A stretch of 64,000 nucleotides of DNA from Gordius sp. MW1 (lineage: Eukaryota > Nematomorpha > Gordioida > Gordea > Gordiidae), in assembly GCA_964036665.1 (NCBI GenBank), contig OZ038530.1, forward strand, positions 2,790,001 through 2,854,000. Reading direction: 5' to 3'. The translations under genes were made by a program, and so were the position numbers. Positions 12,961 through 27,900 of this stretch are shown in pieces. How positions within the stretch are numbered: the first letter of the stretch is position 1; every line of letters begins with the position of its first letter. Under the pieces are notes generated by a model. It worked only from the letters and a program-made list of their open reading frames with translations. It had not been told where the DNA came from and made no database searches.

Positions 12961-15900
12961 CTTTCACATAGAATGGAAAAAAATAAATATTTTTACCTCA
13001 AAATTTTTCACATATTTTTCTTTCAACCGTATTCATGCTATGAAAGTTGTCGTTTTCAGACGTGGTTTCCATGATAAAAAGTAAAAACTTATCAGAATCA
13101 GAGAACTATTACTTTGAAATAATGATCGCATAGACCAGTTTTCAAAAATTAAGCAATCACGTTGCGATACAACAAACTAATCGCAACAACAAAACCTTCC
13201 TTGTCTTTTGTCAAAATGATAGTTCTCGCAGCTTAAAACTTCTTTTCGGAAGTCAATCGAGGATAATAGGATTCTCAAATTGGCTTACCTTTATATATTT
13301 TTTTACGCTCTTTCACATAGAATGGAAAAAATAAATATTTTTACCTCAAAATTTTTCACATATTTTTCTTTCAACCGTATTCATCCTATAAAAGTTGTCG
13401 TTTTCAGAGATGGTTTCCATGATAAAAAGTAAAAACTTATCAGAATCAGAGAACTATTACTTTGAAATCATGATCGCATAGAGCAGTTTTCAAAAGTTAA
13501 GCATTCACGTTGCGATACAACAAACTAATCGCAACAATAAAACGTTGTCTTTAAAATGATAGTTCTCGCAGCTTAAAACCGCTTCTCGGAAGTCAATCGA
13601 GGATAATAGGATTCTCAAATTGGCTTACTTTTATATATTTTTTCATGCTCTTTCACAAAGAATCGAAAAAAATAAATCTTTTTACCTCAAAATTTTTCAC
13701 ATTTTTTTCTTTCAACCGTATTCATCCTATGAAAGTTGTCGTTTTCAGACGTGGTTTCCATGATAAAAAGTAAAAACTTATCAGAATCAGAGAACTATTA
13801 CTTTGAAATCATGATCGCCTAAAGCAGTTTTCAAAAATTAAGCAATCACGTTGCGATACAACAGACTAATCGCAACAACAAAACCTTGTCTTTTGTCAAA
13901 ATGATAGTTCTCGCAGCTTAAAACTTCTTTTCGGAAGTCAATCGAGGATTATAGGATTCTCAAATTGTCTTACTTTTATATATTTTTTCAAGCTCTTTCA
14001 CATAGAATCAAAAAAAAATAAATATTTTTACCTCAAAACTTTTCACATTTTTTTCTTTCAACCGTATTCATCCTATGAAAGTTGTCTTTTCAGACGTGGT
14101 TTCCATGATAAAAAGTAAAAACTTATCAGAATCAGAGAACTATTACTTTTTTAAAATCATGATCGCATAGACCAGTTTTCAAAAATTAAGCAATCACGTT
14201 GCGATACAACAAACTAATCGCAACAACAAAACCTTGTCTTTTGTCAAAATGATAGTTCTCGCAGCTTAAAACTTCTTTTCGGAAGTCAATCGAGGATAAT
14301 AGGATTCTCAAATTGGCTTACTTTTATATATTTTTTTACGCACTTTCACATAGAATGGAAAAAATAAATATTTTTACCTCAAAATTTTTCACATATTTTT
14401 CTTTCAACCGTATTCATCCTATGAAAGTTGTCTTTTCAGACGTGGTTTCCATGATAAAAAGTAAAAACTTATCAGAATCAGAGAACTATTACTTTTTTAA
14501 AATCATGATCGCATAGACCAGTTTTCAAAAATTAAGCAATCACGTTGCGATACAACAAACTAATCGCAACAACAAAACCTTGTCTTTTGTCAAAATGATA
14601 GTTCTCGCAGCTTAAAACTTCTTTTCGGAAGTCAATCGAGGATAATAGGATTCTCAAATTGGCTTACTTTTATATATTTTTTTACGCTCTTTCACATAGA
14701 ATGGAAAAAATAAATATTTTTACCTCAAAATTTTTCACATATTTTTCTTTCAACCGTATTCATCCTATGAAAGTTGTCGTTTTCAGACGTGGTTTCAATG
14801 TTAAAAAGTAAAAACTTATCAGAATCAGAGAACTATTACTTTGAAATCATGATCGCATAGACCAGTTTTGAAAAATTAAGCACTCACGTTGCGATACAAC
14901 AAACTAATCGCAACAATAAAACGTTGTCTTTAAAATGATAGTTCTCGCAGCTTAAAACCTCTTTTCGGAAGTCAATCGAGGATAATAGGATTCTCAAATT
15001 GGCTTACTTTTATATATTTTTTCAAGCTCTTTCACATAGAATCGAAAAAAATAAATCTTTTTACCTCAAAATTTTTCACATTTTTTTCTTTCAACCGTAT
15101 TCATCCTATGAAAGTTGTCGTTTTCAGACGTGGTTTCCATGATAAAAAGTAAAAACTTATCAGAATCAGAGAACTATTACTTTGAAATCATGATCGCATA
15201 AACCAGTTTTCAAAAATTAAGCAATCACGTTGCGATACAACAAACTAATCGCAACAACAAAACCTTGTCTTTTGTCAAAATGATAGTTCTCGCAGCTTAA
15301 AACTTCTTTTCGGAAGTCAATCGAGGATAATAGGATTCTCAAATTGTCTTACTTTTATATATTTTTTCAAGTTCTTTCACATAGAATCAAAAAAAAATAA
15401 ATATTTTTACCTCAAAACTTTTCACATTTTTTTCTTTCAACCGTATTCATCCTATGAAAGTTGTCTTTTCAGACGTGGTTTCCATGATAAAAAGTAAAAA
15501 CTTATCAGAATCAGAGAACTATTACTTTAAAATCATGATCGCATAGACCAGTTTTCAAAAATTAAGCAATCACGTTGCGATACAACAAACTAATCGCAAC
15601 AACAAAACCTTGTCTTTTGTCAAAATGATAGTTCTCGCAGCTTAAAACTTCTTTTCGGAAGTCAATCGAGGATAATAGGATTCTCAAATTGTCTTACTTT
15701 TATATATTTTTTCAAGTTCTTTCACATAGAATCAAAAAAAAATAAATATTTTTACCTCAAAACTTTTCACATTTTTTTCTTTCAACCGTATTCATCCTAT
15801 GAAAGTTGTCGTTTTCAAACGTGGTTTCCATGATAAAAAGTAAAAACTTCAGAATCAGAGAACTATTACTTTGAAATCATGATCGCATAGAGCAGTTTTC

Positions 15901-18900
15901 AAAAGTTAAGCATTCACGTTGCGATACAACAAACTAATCGCAACAATAAAACGTTGTCTTTAAAATGATAGTTCTCGCAGCTTAAAACCGCTTCTCGGAA
16001 GTCAATCGAGGATAATAGGATTCTCAAATTGGCTTACTTTTATATATTTTTTCAAGCTCTTTCTCATAGAATCGAAAAAAATAAATCTTTTTACCTCAAA
16101 ATTTTTCAAATTTTTTTCTTTCAACCGTATTCATCCTGTGAAAGTTGTCGTTTTCAGACGTGGTTTCCATGATAAAAAGTAAAAACTTATCAGAATCAGA
16201 GAACTATCACTTTGAAATCATGATCGCATAAACCAGTTTTCAAAAATTAAGCAATCACGTTGCGATACAACAAACTAATCGCAACAACAAAACCTTGTCT
16301 TTTGTCAAAATGATAGTTCTCGCAGCTTAAAACTTCTTTTCGGAAGTCAATCGAGGATAATAGGATTCTCAAATTGTCTTACTTTTATATATTTTTTCAA
16401 GTTCTTTCACATAGAATCAAAAAAAAATAAATATTTTTACCTCAAAACTTTTCACATTTTTTTCTTTCAACCGTATTCATCCTATGAAAGTTGTCGTTTT
16501 CAAACGTGGTTTCCATGATAAAAAGTAAAAACTTCAGAATCAGAGAACTATTACTTTGAAATCATGATCGCATAGAGCAGTTTTCAAAAGTTAAGCATTC
16601 ACGTTGCGATACAACAAACTAATCGCAACAATAAAACGTTGTCTTTAAAATGATAGTTCTCGCAGCTTAAAACCGCTTCTCGGAAGTCAATCGAGGATAA
16701 TAGGATTCTCAAATTGGCTTACTTTTATATATTTTTTCAAGCTCTTTCTCATAGAATCGAAAAAAATAAATCTTTTTACCTCAAAATTTTTCACATTTTT
16801 TTCTTTCAACCGTATTCATCCTGTGAAAGTTGTCGTTTTCAGACGTGGTTTCCATGATAAAAAGTAAAAACTTATCAGAATCAGAGAACTATCACTTTGA
16901 AATCATGATCGCATAAACCAGTTTTCAAAAATTAAGCAATCACGTTGCGATACAACAAACTAATCGCAACAACAAAACCTTGTCTTTTGTCAAAATGATA
17001 GTTCTCGCAGCTTAAAACTTCTTTTCGGAAGTCAATCGAGGATAATAGGGTTATCAAATTGTCTTACTTTTATATATTTTTTCAAGCTCTTCCACATAGA
17101 ATTAAAAAAAATAAATATTTTTACCTCAAAACTTTTCACATTTTTTTCTTTCAACCGTATTCATCCTATGAAAGTTGTCTTTTCAGACGTGGTTTCCATG
17201 ATAAAAAGTAAAAACTTATCAGAATCAGAGAACTATTACTTTAAAATCATGATCGCATAGACCAGTTTTCAAAAATTAAGCAATCACGTTGCGATACAAC
17301 AAACTAATCGCAACAACAAAACCTTGTCTTTTGTCAAAATGATAGTTCTCGCATCTTAAAACTTCTTTTCGGAAGTCAATCGAGGATAATAGGATTCTCA
17401 AATTGGCTTACTTTTATATATTTTTTCAAGCTCTTTCACATAGAATGGAAAAAAATAAATATTTTTACCTCAAAATTTTTCACATATTTTTCTTTCAACC
17501 GTATTCATGCTATGAAAGTTGTCGTTTTCAGACGTGGTTTCCATGTTAAAAAGTAAAAACTTATCAGAATCAGAGAACTATTACTTTGAAATCATGATCG
17601 CAAAGACCAGTTTTCAAAAATTAAGCAATCACGTTGCGATACAACAAACTAATCGCAACAACAAAACCTTGTCTTTTGTCAAAATGATAGTTCTCGCATC
17701 TTAAAACTTCTTTTCGGAAATCAATCGAGGATAATAGGATTCTCAAATTGGCTTACTTTTATATATTTTATTACGCTCTTTCACATAGAATGGAAAAAAA
17801 TAAATATTTTTACCTCAAAATTTTTCACATATTTTTCTTTCAACCGTATTCATCCGATGAAAGTTGTCGTTTTCAGACGTGGTTTCCATGATAAAAAGTA
17901 AAAACTTATCAGAATCAGAGAACTATTACTTTGAAATCATGATCGCAAAGACCAGTTTTCAAAAATTAAGCAATCACGTTGCGATACAACAAACTAATCG
18001 CAACAACAAAACCTTGTCTTTTGTCAAAATGATAGTTCTCGCATCTTAAAACTTCTTTTCGGAAATCAATCGAGGATAATAGGAATCTCAAATTGGCTTA
18101 CTTTTATATATTTTTTTACGCTCTTTCACATAGAATGGAAAAAAATAAATATTTTTACCTCAAAATTTTTCACATATTTTTCTTTCAACCGTATTCATCC
18201 GATGAAAGTTGTCGTTTTCAGACCTGGTTTCCATGATAAAAAGTAAAAACTTATCAGAATCAGAGAATTATTACTTTGAAATCATGATCGCATAGACCAG
18301 TTTTCAAAAATTAAGCAATCACGTTGCGATACAACAAACTAATCGCAACAACAAAACCTTGTCTTTTGTCAAAATGATAGTTCTCGCATCTTAAAACTTC
18401 TTTTCGGAAATCAATCGAGGATAATAGGATTCTCAAATTGGCTTACTTTTATATATTTTTTCAAGCTCTTTCACATAGAATGGAAAAAAATAAATATTTT
18501 TACCTCAAAATTTTTCACATATTTTTCTTTCAACCGTATTCATGCTATGAAAGTTGTCGTTTTCAGACGTGGTTTCCATGATAAAAAGTAAAAACTTATC
18601 AGAATCAGAGAACTATTACTTTGAAATAATGATCGCATAGACCAGTTTTCAAAAATTAAGCAATCACGTTGCGATACAACAAACTAATCGCAACAACAAA
18701 ACCTTCCTTGTCTTTTGTCAAAATGATAGTTCTCGCAGCTTAAAACTTCTTTTCGGAAGTCAATCGAGGATAATAGGATTCTCAAATTGGCTTACCTTTA
18801 TATATTTTTTTACGCTCTTTCACATAGAATGGAAAAAATAAATATTTTTACCTCAAAATTTTTCACATATTTTTCTTTCAACCGTATTCATCCTATAAAA

Positions 18901-21900
18901 GTTGTCGTTTTCAGACATGGTTTCCATGATAAAAAGTAAAAACTTATCAGAATCAGAGAACTATTACTTTGAAATCATGATCGCATAGAGCAGTTTTCAA
19001 AAGTTAAGCATTCACGTTGCGATACAACAAACTAATCGCAACAATAAAACGTTGTCTTTAAAATGATAGTTCTCGCAGCTTAAAACCGCTTCTCGGAAGT
19101 CAATCGAGGATAATAGGGTTATCAAATTGTCTTACTTTTATATATTTTTTCAAGCTCTTCCACATAGAATTAAAAAAAATAAATATTTTTACCTCAAAAC
19201 TTTTCACATTTTTTTCTTTCAACCGTATTCATCCTATGAAAGTTGTCTTTTCAGACGTGGTTTCCATGATAAAAAGTAAAAACTTATCAGAATCAGAGAA
19301 CTATTACTTTAAAATCATGATCATAGACCAGTTTTCAAAAATTAAGCAATCACGTTGCGATACAACAAACTAATCGCAACAACAAAACCTTGTCTTTTGT
19401 CAAAATGATAGTTCTCGCATCTTAAAACTTCTTTTCGGAAGTCAATCGAGGATAATAGGATTCTCAAATTGGCTTACTTTTATATATTTTTTCAAGCTCT
19501 TTCACATAGAATGGAAAAAAATAAATATTTTTACCTCAAAATTTTTCACATATTTTTCTTTCAACCGTATTCATGCTATGAAAGTTGTCGTTTTCAGACG
19601 TGGTTTCCATGTTAAAAAGTAAAAACTTATCAGAATCAGAGAACTATTACTTTGAAATCATGATCGCAAAGACCAGTTTTCAAAAATTAAGCAATCACGT
19701 TGCGATACAACAAACTAATCGCAACAACAAAACCTTGTCTTTTGTCAAAATGATAGTTCTCGCATCTTAAAACTTCTTTTCGGAAATCAATCGAGGATAA
19801 TAGGATTCTCAAATTGGCTTACTTTTATATATTTTATTACGCTCTTTCACATAGAATGGAAAAAAATAAATATTTTTACCTCAAAATTTTTCACATATTT
19901 TTCTTTCAACCGTATTCATCCGATGAAAGTTGTCGTTTTCAGACGTGGTTTCCATGATAAAAAGTAAAAACTTATCAGAATCAGAGAACTATTACTTTGA
20001 AATCATGATCGCAAAGACCAGTTTTCAAAAATTAAGCAATCACGTTGCGATACAACAAACTAATCGCAACAACAAAACCTTGTCTTTTGTCAAAATGATA
20101 GTTCTCGCATCTTAAAACTTCTTTTCGGAAATCAATCGAGGATAATAGGAATCTCAAATTGGCTTACTTTTATATATTTTTTTACGCTCTTTCACATAGA
20201 ATGGAAAAAAATAAATATTTTTACCTCAAAATTTTTCACATATTTTTCTTTCAACCGTATTCATCCGATGAAAGTTGTCGTTTTCAGACCTGGTTTCCAT
20301 GATAAAAAGTAAAAACTTATCAGAATCAGAGAATTATTACTTTGAAATCATGATCGCATAGACCAGTTTTCAAAAATTAAGCAATCACGTTGCGATACAA
20401 CAAACTAATCGCAACAACAAAACCTTGTCTTTTGTCAAAATGATAGTTCTCGCATCTTAAAACTTCTTTTCGGAAATCAATCAAGGATAATAGGATTCTC
20501 AAATTGGCTTACTTTTATATATTTTTTCAAGCTCTTTCACATAGAATGGAAAAAAATAAATATTTTTACCTCAAAATTTTTCACATATTTTTCTTTCAAC
20601 CGTATTCATGCTATGAAAGTTGTCGTTTTCAGACGTGGTTTCCATGATAAAAAGTAAAAACTTATCAGAATCAGAGAACTATTACTTTGAAATAATGATC
20701 GCATAGACCAGTTTTCAAAAATTAAGCAATCACGTTGCGATACAACAAACTAATCGCAACAACAAAACCTTCCTTGTCTTTTGTCAAAATGATAGTTCTC
20801 GCAGCTTAAAACTTCTTTTCGGAAGTCAATCGAGGATAATAGGATTCTCAAATTGGCTTACCTTTATATATTTTTTTACGCTCTTTCACATAGAATGGAA
20901 AAAATAAATATTTTTACCTCAAAATTTTTCACATATTTTTCTTTCAACCGTATTCATCCTATAAAAGTTGTCGTTTTCAGACATGGTTTCCATGATAAAA
21001 AGTAAAAACTTATCAGAATCAGAGAACTATTACTTTGAAATCATGATCGCATAGAGCAGTTTTCAAAAGTTAAGCATTCACGTTGCGATACAACAAACTA
21101 ATCGCAACAATAAAACGTTGTCTTTAAAATGATAGTTCTCGCAGCTTAAAACCGCTTCTCGGAAGTCAATCGAGGATAATAGGATTCTCAAATTGGCTTA
21201 CTTTTATATATTTTTTCATGCTCTTTCACAAAGAATCGAAAAAAATAAATCTTTTTACCTCAAAATTTTTCACATTTTTTTCTTTCAACCGTATTCATCC
21301 TATGAAAGTTGTCGTTTTCAGACGTGGTTTCCATGATAAAAAGTAAAAACTTATCAGAATCAGAGAACTATTACTTTGAAATCATGATCGCAAAGACCAG
21401 TTTTCAAAAATTAAGCAATCACGTTGCGATACAACAGACTAATCGCAACAACAAAACCTTGTCTTTTGTCAAAATGATAGTTCTCGCAGCTTAAAACTTC
21501 TTTTCGGAAGTCAATCGAGGATTATAGGATTCTCAAATTGTCTTACTTTTATATATTTTTTCAAGCTCTTTCACATAGAATCAAAAAAAAATAAATATTT
21601 TTACCTCAAAACTTTTCACATTTTTTTCTTTCAACCGTATTCATCCTATGAAAGTTGTCTTTTCAGACGTGGTTTCCATGATAAAAAGTAAAAACTTATC
21701 AGAATCAGAGAACTATTACTTTTTTAAAATCATGATCGCATAGACCAGTTTTCAAAAATTAAGCAATCACGTTGCGATACAACAAACTAATCGCAACATC
21801 AAAACCTTGTCTTTTGTCAAAATGATAGTTCTCGCAGCTTAAAACTTCTTTTCGGAAGTCAATCGAGGATAATAGGATTCTCAAATTGGCTTACTTTTAT

Positions 21901-24900
21901 ATATTTTTTTACGCTCTTTCACATAGAATGGAAAAAATAAATATTTTTACCTCAAAATTTTTCACATATTTTTCTTTCAACCGTATTCATCCTATGAAAG
22001 TTGTCTTTTCAGACGTGGTTTCCATGATAAAAAGTAAAAACTTATCAGAATCAGAGAACTATTACTTTTTTAAAATCATGATCGCATAGACCAGTTTTCA
22101 AAAATTAAGCAATCACGTTGCGATACAACAAACTAATCGCAACAACAAAACCTTGTCTTTTGTCAAAATGATAGTTCTCGCAGCTTAAAACTTCTTTTCG
22201 GAAGTCAATCGAGGATAATAGGATTCTCAAATTGGCTTACTTTTATATATTTTTTTACGCTCTTTCACATAGAATGGAAAAAATAAATATTTTTACCTCA
22301 AAATTTTTCACATATTTTTCTTTCAACCGTATTCATCCTATGAAAGTTGTCGTTTTCAGACGTGGTTTCAATGTTAAAAAGTAAAAACTTATCAGAATCA
22401 GAGAACTATTACTTTGAAATCATGATCGCATAGACCAGTTTTGAAAAATTAAGCACTCACGTTGCGATACAACAAACTAATCGCAACAATAAAACGTTGT
22501 CTTTAAAATGATAGTTCTCGCAGCTTAAAACCTCTTTTCGGAAGTCAATCGAGGATAATAGGATTCTCAAATTGGCTTACTTTTATATATTTTTTCAAGC
22601 TCTTTCACATAGAATCGAAAAAAATAAATCTTTTTACCTCAAAATTTTTCACATTTTTTTCTTTCAACCGTATTCATCCTATGAAAGTTGTCGTTTTCAG
22701 ACGTGGTTTCCATGATAAAAAGTAAAAACTTATCAGAATCAGAGAACTATTACTTTGAAATCATGATCGCATAAACCAGTTTTCAAAAATTAAGCAATCA
22801 CGTTGCGATACAACAAACTAATCGCAACAACAAAACCTTGTCTTTTGTCAAAATGATAGTTCTCGCAGCTTAAAACTTCTTTTCGGAAGTCAATCGAGGA
22901 TAATAGGATTCTCAAATTGTCTTACTTTTATATATTTTTTCAAGTTCTTTCACATAGAATCAAAAAAAAATAAATATTTTTACCTCAAAACTTTTCACAT
23001 TTTTTTCTTTCAACCGTATTCATCCTATGAAAGTTGTCTTTTCAGACGTGGTTTCCATGATAAAAAGTAAAAACTTATCAGAATCAGAGAACTATTACTT
23101 TAAAATCATGATCGCATAGACCAGTTTTCAAAAATTAAGCAATCACGTTGCGATACAACAAACTAATCGCAACAACAAAACCTTGTCTTTTGTCAAAATG
23201 ATAGTTCTCGCAGCTTAAAACTTCTTTTCGGAAGTCAATCGAGGATAATAGGATTCTCAAATTGTCTTACTTTTATATATTTTTTCAAGTTCTTTCACAT
23301 AGAATCAAAAAAAAATAAATATTTTTACCTCAAAACTTTTCACATTTTTTTCTTTCAACCGTATTCATCCTATGAAAATTGTCGTTTTCAAACGTGGTTT
23401 CCATGATAAAAAGTAAAAACTTCAGAATCAGAGAACTATTACTTTGAAATCATGATCGCATAGAGCAGTTTTCAAAAGTTAAGCATTCACGTTGCGATAC
23501 AACAAACTAATCGCAACAATAAAACGTTGTCTTTAAAATGATAGTTCTCGCAGCTTAAAACCGCTTCTCGGAAGTCAATCGAGGATAATAGGATTCTCAA
23601 ATTGGCTTACTTTTATATATTTTTTCAAGCTCTTTCTCATAGAATCGAAAAAAATAAATCTTTTTACCTCAAAATTTTTCACATTTTTTTCTTTCAACCG
23701 TATTCATCCTGTGAAAGTTGTCGTTTTCAGACGTGGTTTCCATGATAAAAAGTAAAAACTTATCAGAATCAGAGAACTATCACTTTGAAATCATGATCGC
23801 ATAAACCAGTTTTCAAAAATTAAGCAATCACGTTGCGATACAACAAACTAATCGCAACAACAAAACCTTGTCTTTTGTCAAAATGATAGTTCTCGCAGCT
23901 TAAAACTTCTTTTCGGAAGTCAATCGAGGATAATAGGATTCTCAAATTGTCTTACTTTTATATATTTTTTCAAGTTCTTTCACATAGAATCAAAAAAAAA
24001 TAAATATTTTTACCTCAAAACTTTTCACATTTTTTTCTTTCAACCGTATTCATCCTATGAAAGTTGTCGTTTTCAAACGTGGTTTCCATGATAAAAAGTA
24101 AAAACTTCAGAATCAGAGAACTATTACTTTGAAATCATGATCGCATAGAGCAGTTTTCAAAAGTTAAGCATTCACGTTGCGATACAACAAACTAATCGCA
24201 ACAATAAAACGTTGTCTTTAAAATGATAGTTCTCGCAGCTTAAAACCGCTTCTCGGAAGTCAATCGAGGATAATAGGATTCTCAAATTGGCTTACTTTTA
24301 TATATTTTTTCAAGCTCTTTCTCAAAGAATCGAAAAAAATAAATCTTTTTACCTCAAAATTTTTCACATTTTTTTCTTTCAACCGTATTCATCCTGTGAA
24401 AGTTGTCGTTTTCAGACGTGGTTTCCATGATAAAAAGTAAAAACTTATCAGAATCAGAGAACTATCACTTTGAAATCATGATCGCATAAACCAGTTTTCA
24501 AAAATTAAGCAATCACGTTGCGATACAACAAACTAATCGCAACAACAAAACCTTGTCTTTTGTCAAAATGATAGTTCTCGCAGCTTAAAACTTCTTTTCG
24601 GAAGTCAATCGAGGATAATAGGGTTATCAAATTGTCTTACTTTTATATATTTTTTCAAGCTCTTCCACATAGAATTAAAAAAAATAAATATTTTTACCTC
24701 AAAACTTTTCACATTTTTTTCTTTCAACCGTATTCATCCTATGAAAGTTGTCTTTTCAGACGTGGTTTCCATGATAAAAAGTAAAAACTTATCAGAATCA
24801 GAGAACTATTACTTTAAAATCATGATCGCATAGACCAGTTTTCAAAAATTAAGCAATCACGTTGCGATACAACAAACTAATCGCAACAACAAAACCTTGT

Positions 24901-27900
24901 CTTTTGTCAAAATGATAGTTCTCGCATCTTAAAACTTCTTTTCGGAAGTCAATCGAGGATAATAGGATTCTCAAATTGGCTTACTTTTATATATTTTTTC
25001 AAGCTCTTTCACATAGAATGGAAAAAAATAAATATTTTTACCTCAAAATTTTTCACATATTTTTCTTTCAACCGTATTCATGCTATGAAAGTTGTCGTTT
25101 TCAGACGTGGTTTCCATGTTAAAAAGTAAAAACTTATCAGAATCAGAGAACTATTACTTTGAAATCATGATCGCAAAGACCAGTTTTCAAAAATTAAGCA
25201 ATCACGTTGCGATACAACAAACTAATCGCAACAACAAAACCTTGTCTTTTGTCAAAATGATAGTTCTCGCATCTTAAAACTTCTTTTCGGAAATCAATCG
25301 AGGATAATAGGATTCTCAAATTGGCTTACTTTTATATATTTTATTACGCTCTTTCACATAGAATGGAAAAAAATAAATATTTTTACCTCAAAATTTTTCA
25401 CATATTTTTCTTTCAACCGTATTCATCCGATGAAAGTTGTCGTTTTCAGACGTGGTTTCCATGATAAAAAGTAAAAACTTATCAGAATCAGAGAACTATT
25501 ACTTTGAAATCATGATCGCAAAGACCAGTTTTCAAAAATTAAGCAATCACGTTGCGATACAACAAACTAATCGCAACAACAAAACCTTGTCTTTTGTCAA
25601 AATGATAGTTCTCGCATCTTAAAACTTCTTTTCGGAAATCAATCGAGGATAATAGGAATCTCAAATTGGCTTACTTTTATATATTTTTTTACGCTCTTTC
25701 ACATAGAATGGAAAAAAATAAATATTTTTACCTCAAAATTTTTCACATATTTTTCTTTCAACCGTATTCATCCGATGAAAGTTGTCGTTTTCAGACCTGG
25801 TTTCCATGATAAAAAGTAAAAACTTATCAGAATCAGAGAATTATTACTTTGAAATCATGATCGCATAGACCAGTTTTCAAAAATTAAGCAATCACGTTGC
25901 GATACAACAAACTAATCGCAACAACAAAACCTTGTCTTTTGTCAAAATGATAGTTCTCGCATCTTAAAACTTCTTTTCGGAAATCAATCGAGGATAATAG
26001 GATTCTCAAATTGGCTTACTTTTATATATTTTTTCAAGCTCTTTCACATAGAATGGAAAAAAATAAATATTTTTACCTCAAAATTTTTCACATATTTTTC
26101 TTTCAACCGTATTCATGCTATGAAAGTTGTCGTTTTCAGACGTGGTTTCCATGATAAAAAGTAAAAACTTATCAGAATCAGAGAACTATTACTTTGAAAT
26201 AATGATCGCATAGACCAGTTTTCAAAAATTAAGCAATCACGTTGCGATACAACAAACTAATCGCAACAACAAAACCTTCCTTGTCTTTTGTCAAAATGAT
26301 AGTTCTCGCAGCTTAAAACTTCTTTTCGGAAGTCAATCGAGGATAATAGGATTCTCAAATTGGCTTACCTTTATATATTTTTTTACGCTCTTTCACATAG
26401 AATGGAAAAAATAAATATTTTTACCTCAAAATTTTTCACATATTTTTCTTTCAACCGTATTCATCCTATAAAAGTTGTCGTTTTCAGACATGGTTTCCAT
26501 GATAAAAAGTAAAAACTTATCAGAATCAGAGAACTATTACTTTGAAATCATGATCGCATAGAGCAGTTTTCAAAAGTTAAGCATTCACGTTGCGATACAA
26601 CAAACTAATCGCAACAATAAAACGTTGTCTTTAAAATGATAGTTCTCGCAGCTTAAAACCGCTTCTCGGAAGTCAATCGAGGATAATAGGGTTATCAAAT
26701 TGTCTTACTTTTATATATTTTTTCAAGCTCTTCCACATAGAATTAAAAAAAATAAATATTTTTACCTCAAAACTTTTCACATTTTTTTCTTTCAACCGTA
26801 TTCATCCTATGAAAGTTGTCTTTTCAGACGTGGTTTCCATGATAAAAAGTAAAAACTTATCAGAATCAGAGAACTATTACTTTAAAATCATGATCGCATA
26901 GACCAGTTTTCAAAAATTAAGCAATCACGTTGCGATACAACAAACTAATCGCAACAACAAAACCTTGTCTTTTGTCAAAATGATAGTTCTCGCATCTTAA
27001 AACTTCTTTTCGGAAGTCAATCGAGGATAATAGGATTCTCAAATTGGCTTACTTTTATATATTTTTTCAAGCTCTTTCACATAGAATGGAAAAAAATAAA
27101 TATTTTTACCTCAAAATTTTTCACATATTTTTCTTTCAACCGTATTCATGCTATGAAAGTTGTCGTTTTCAGACGTGGTTTCCATGTTAAAAAGTAAAAA
27201 CTTATCAGAATCAGAGAACTATTACTTTGAAATCATGATCGCAAAGACCAGTTTTCAAAAATTAAGCAATCACGTTGCGATACAACAAACTAATCGCAAC
27301 AACAAAACCTTGTCTTTTGTCAAAATGATAGTTCTCGCATCTTAAAACTTCTTTTCGGAAATCAATCGAGGATAATAGGATTCTCAAATTGGCTTACTTT
27401 TATATATTTTATTACGCTCTTTCACATAGAATGGAAAAAAATAAATATTTTTACCTCAAAATTTTTCACATATTTTTCTTTCAACCGTATTCATCCGATG
27501 AAAGTTGTCGTTTTCAGACGTGGTTTCCATGATAAAAAGTAAAAACTTATCAGAATCAGAGAACTATTACTTTGAAATCATGATCGCAAAGACCAGTTTT
27601 CAAAAATTAAGCAATCACGTTGCGATACAACAAACTAATCGCAACAACAAAACCTTGTCTTTTGTCAAAATGATAGTTCTCGCATCTTAAAACTTCTTTT
27701 CGGAAATCAATCGAGGATAATAGGAATCTCAAATTGGCTTACTTTTATATATTTTTTTACGCTCTTTCACATAGAATGGAAAAAAATAAATATTTTTACC
27801 TCAAAATTTTTCACATATTTTTCTTTCAACCGTATTCATCCGATGAAAGTTGTCGTTTTCAGACCTGGTTTCCATGATAAAAAGTAAAAACTTATCAGAA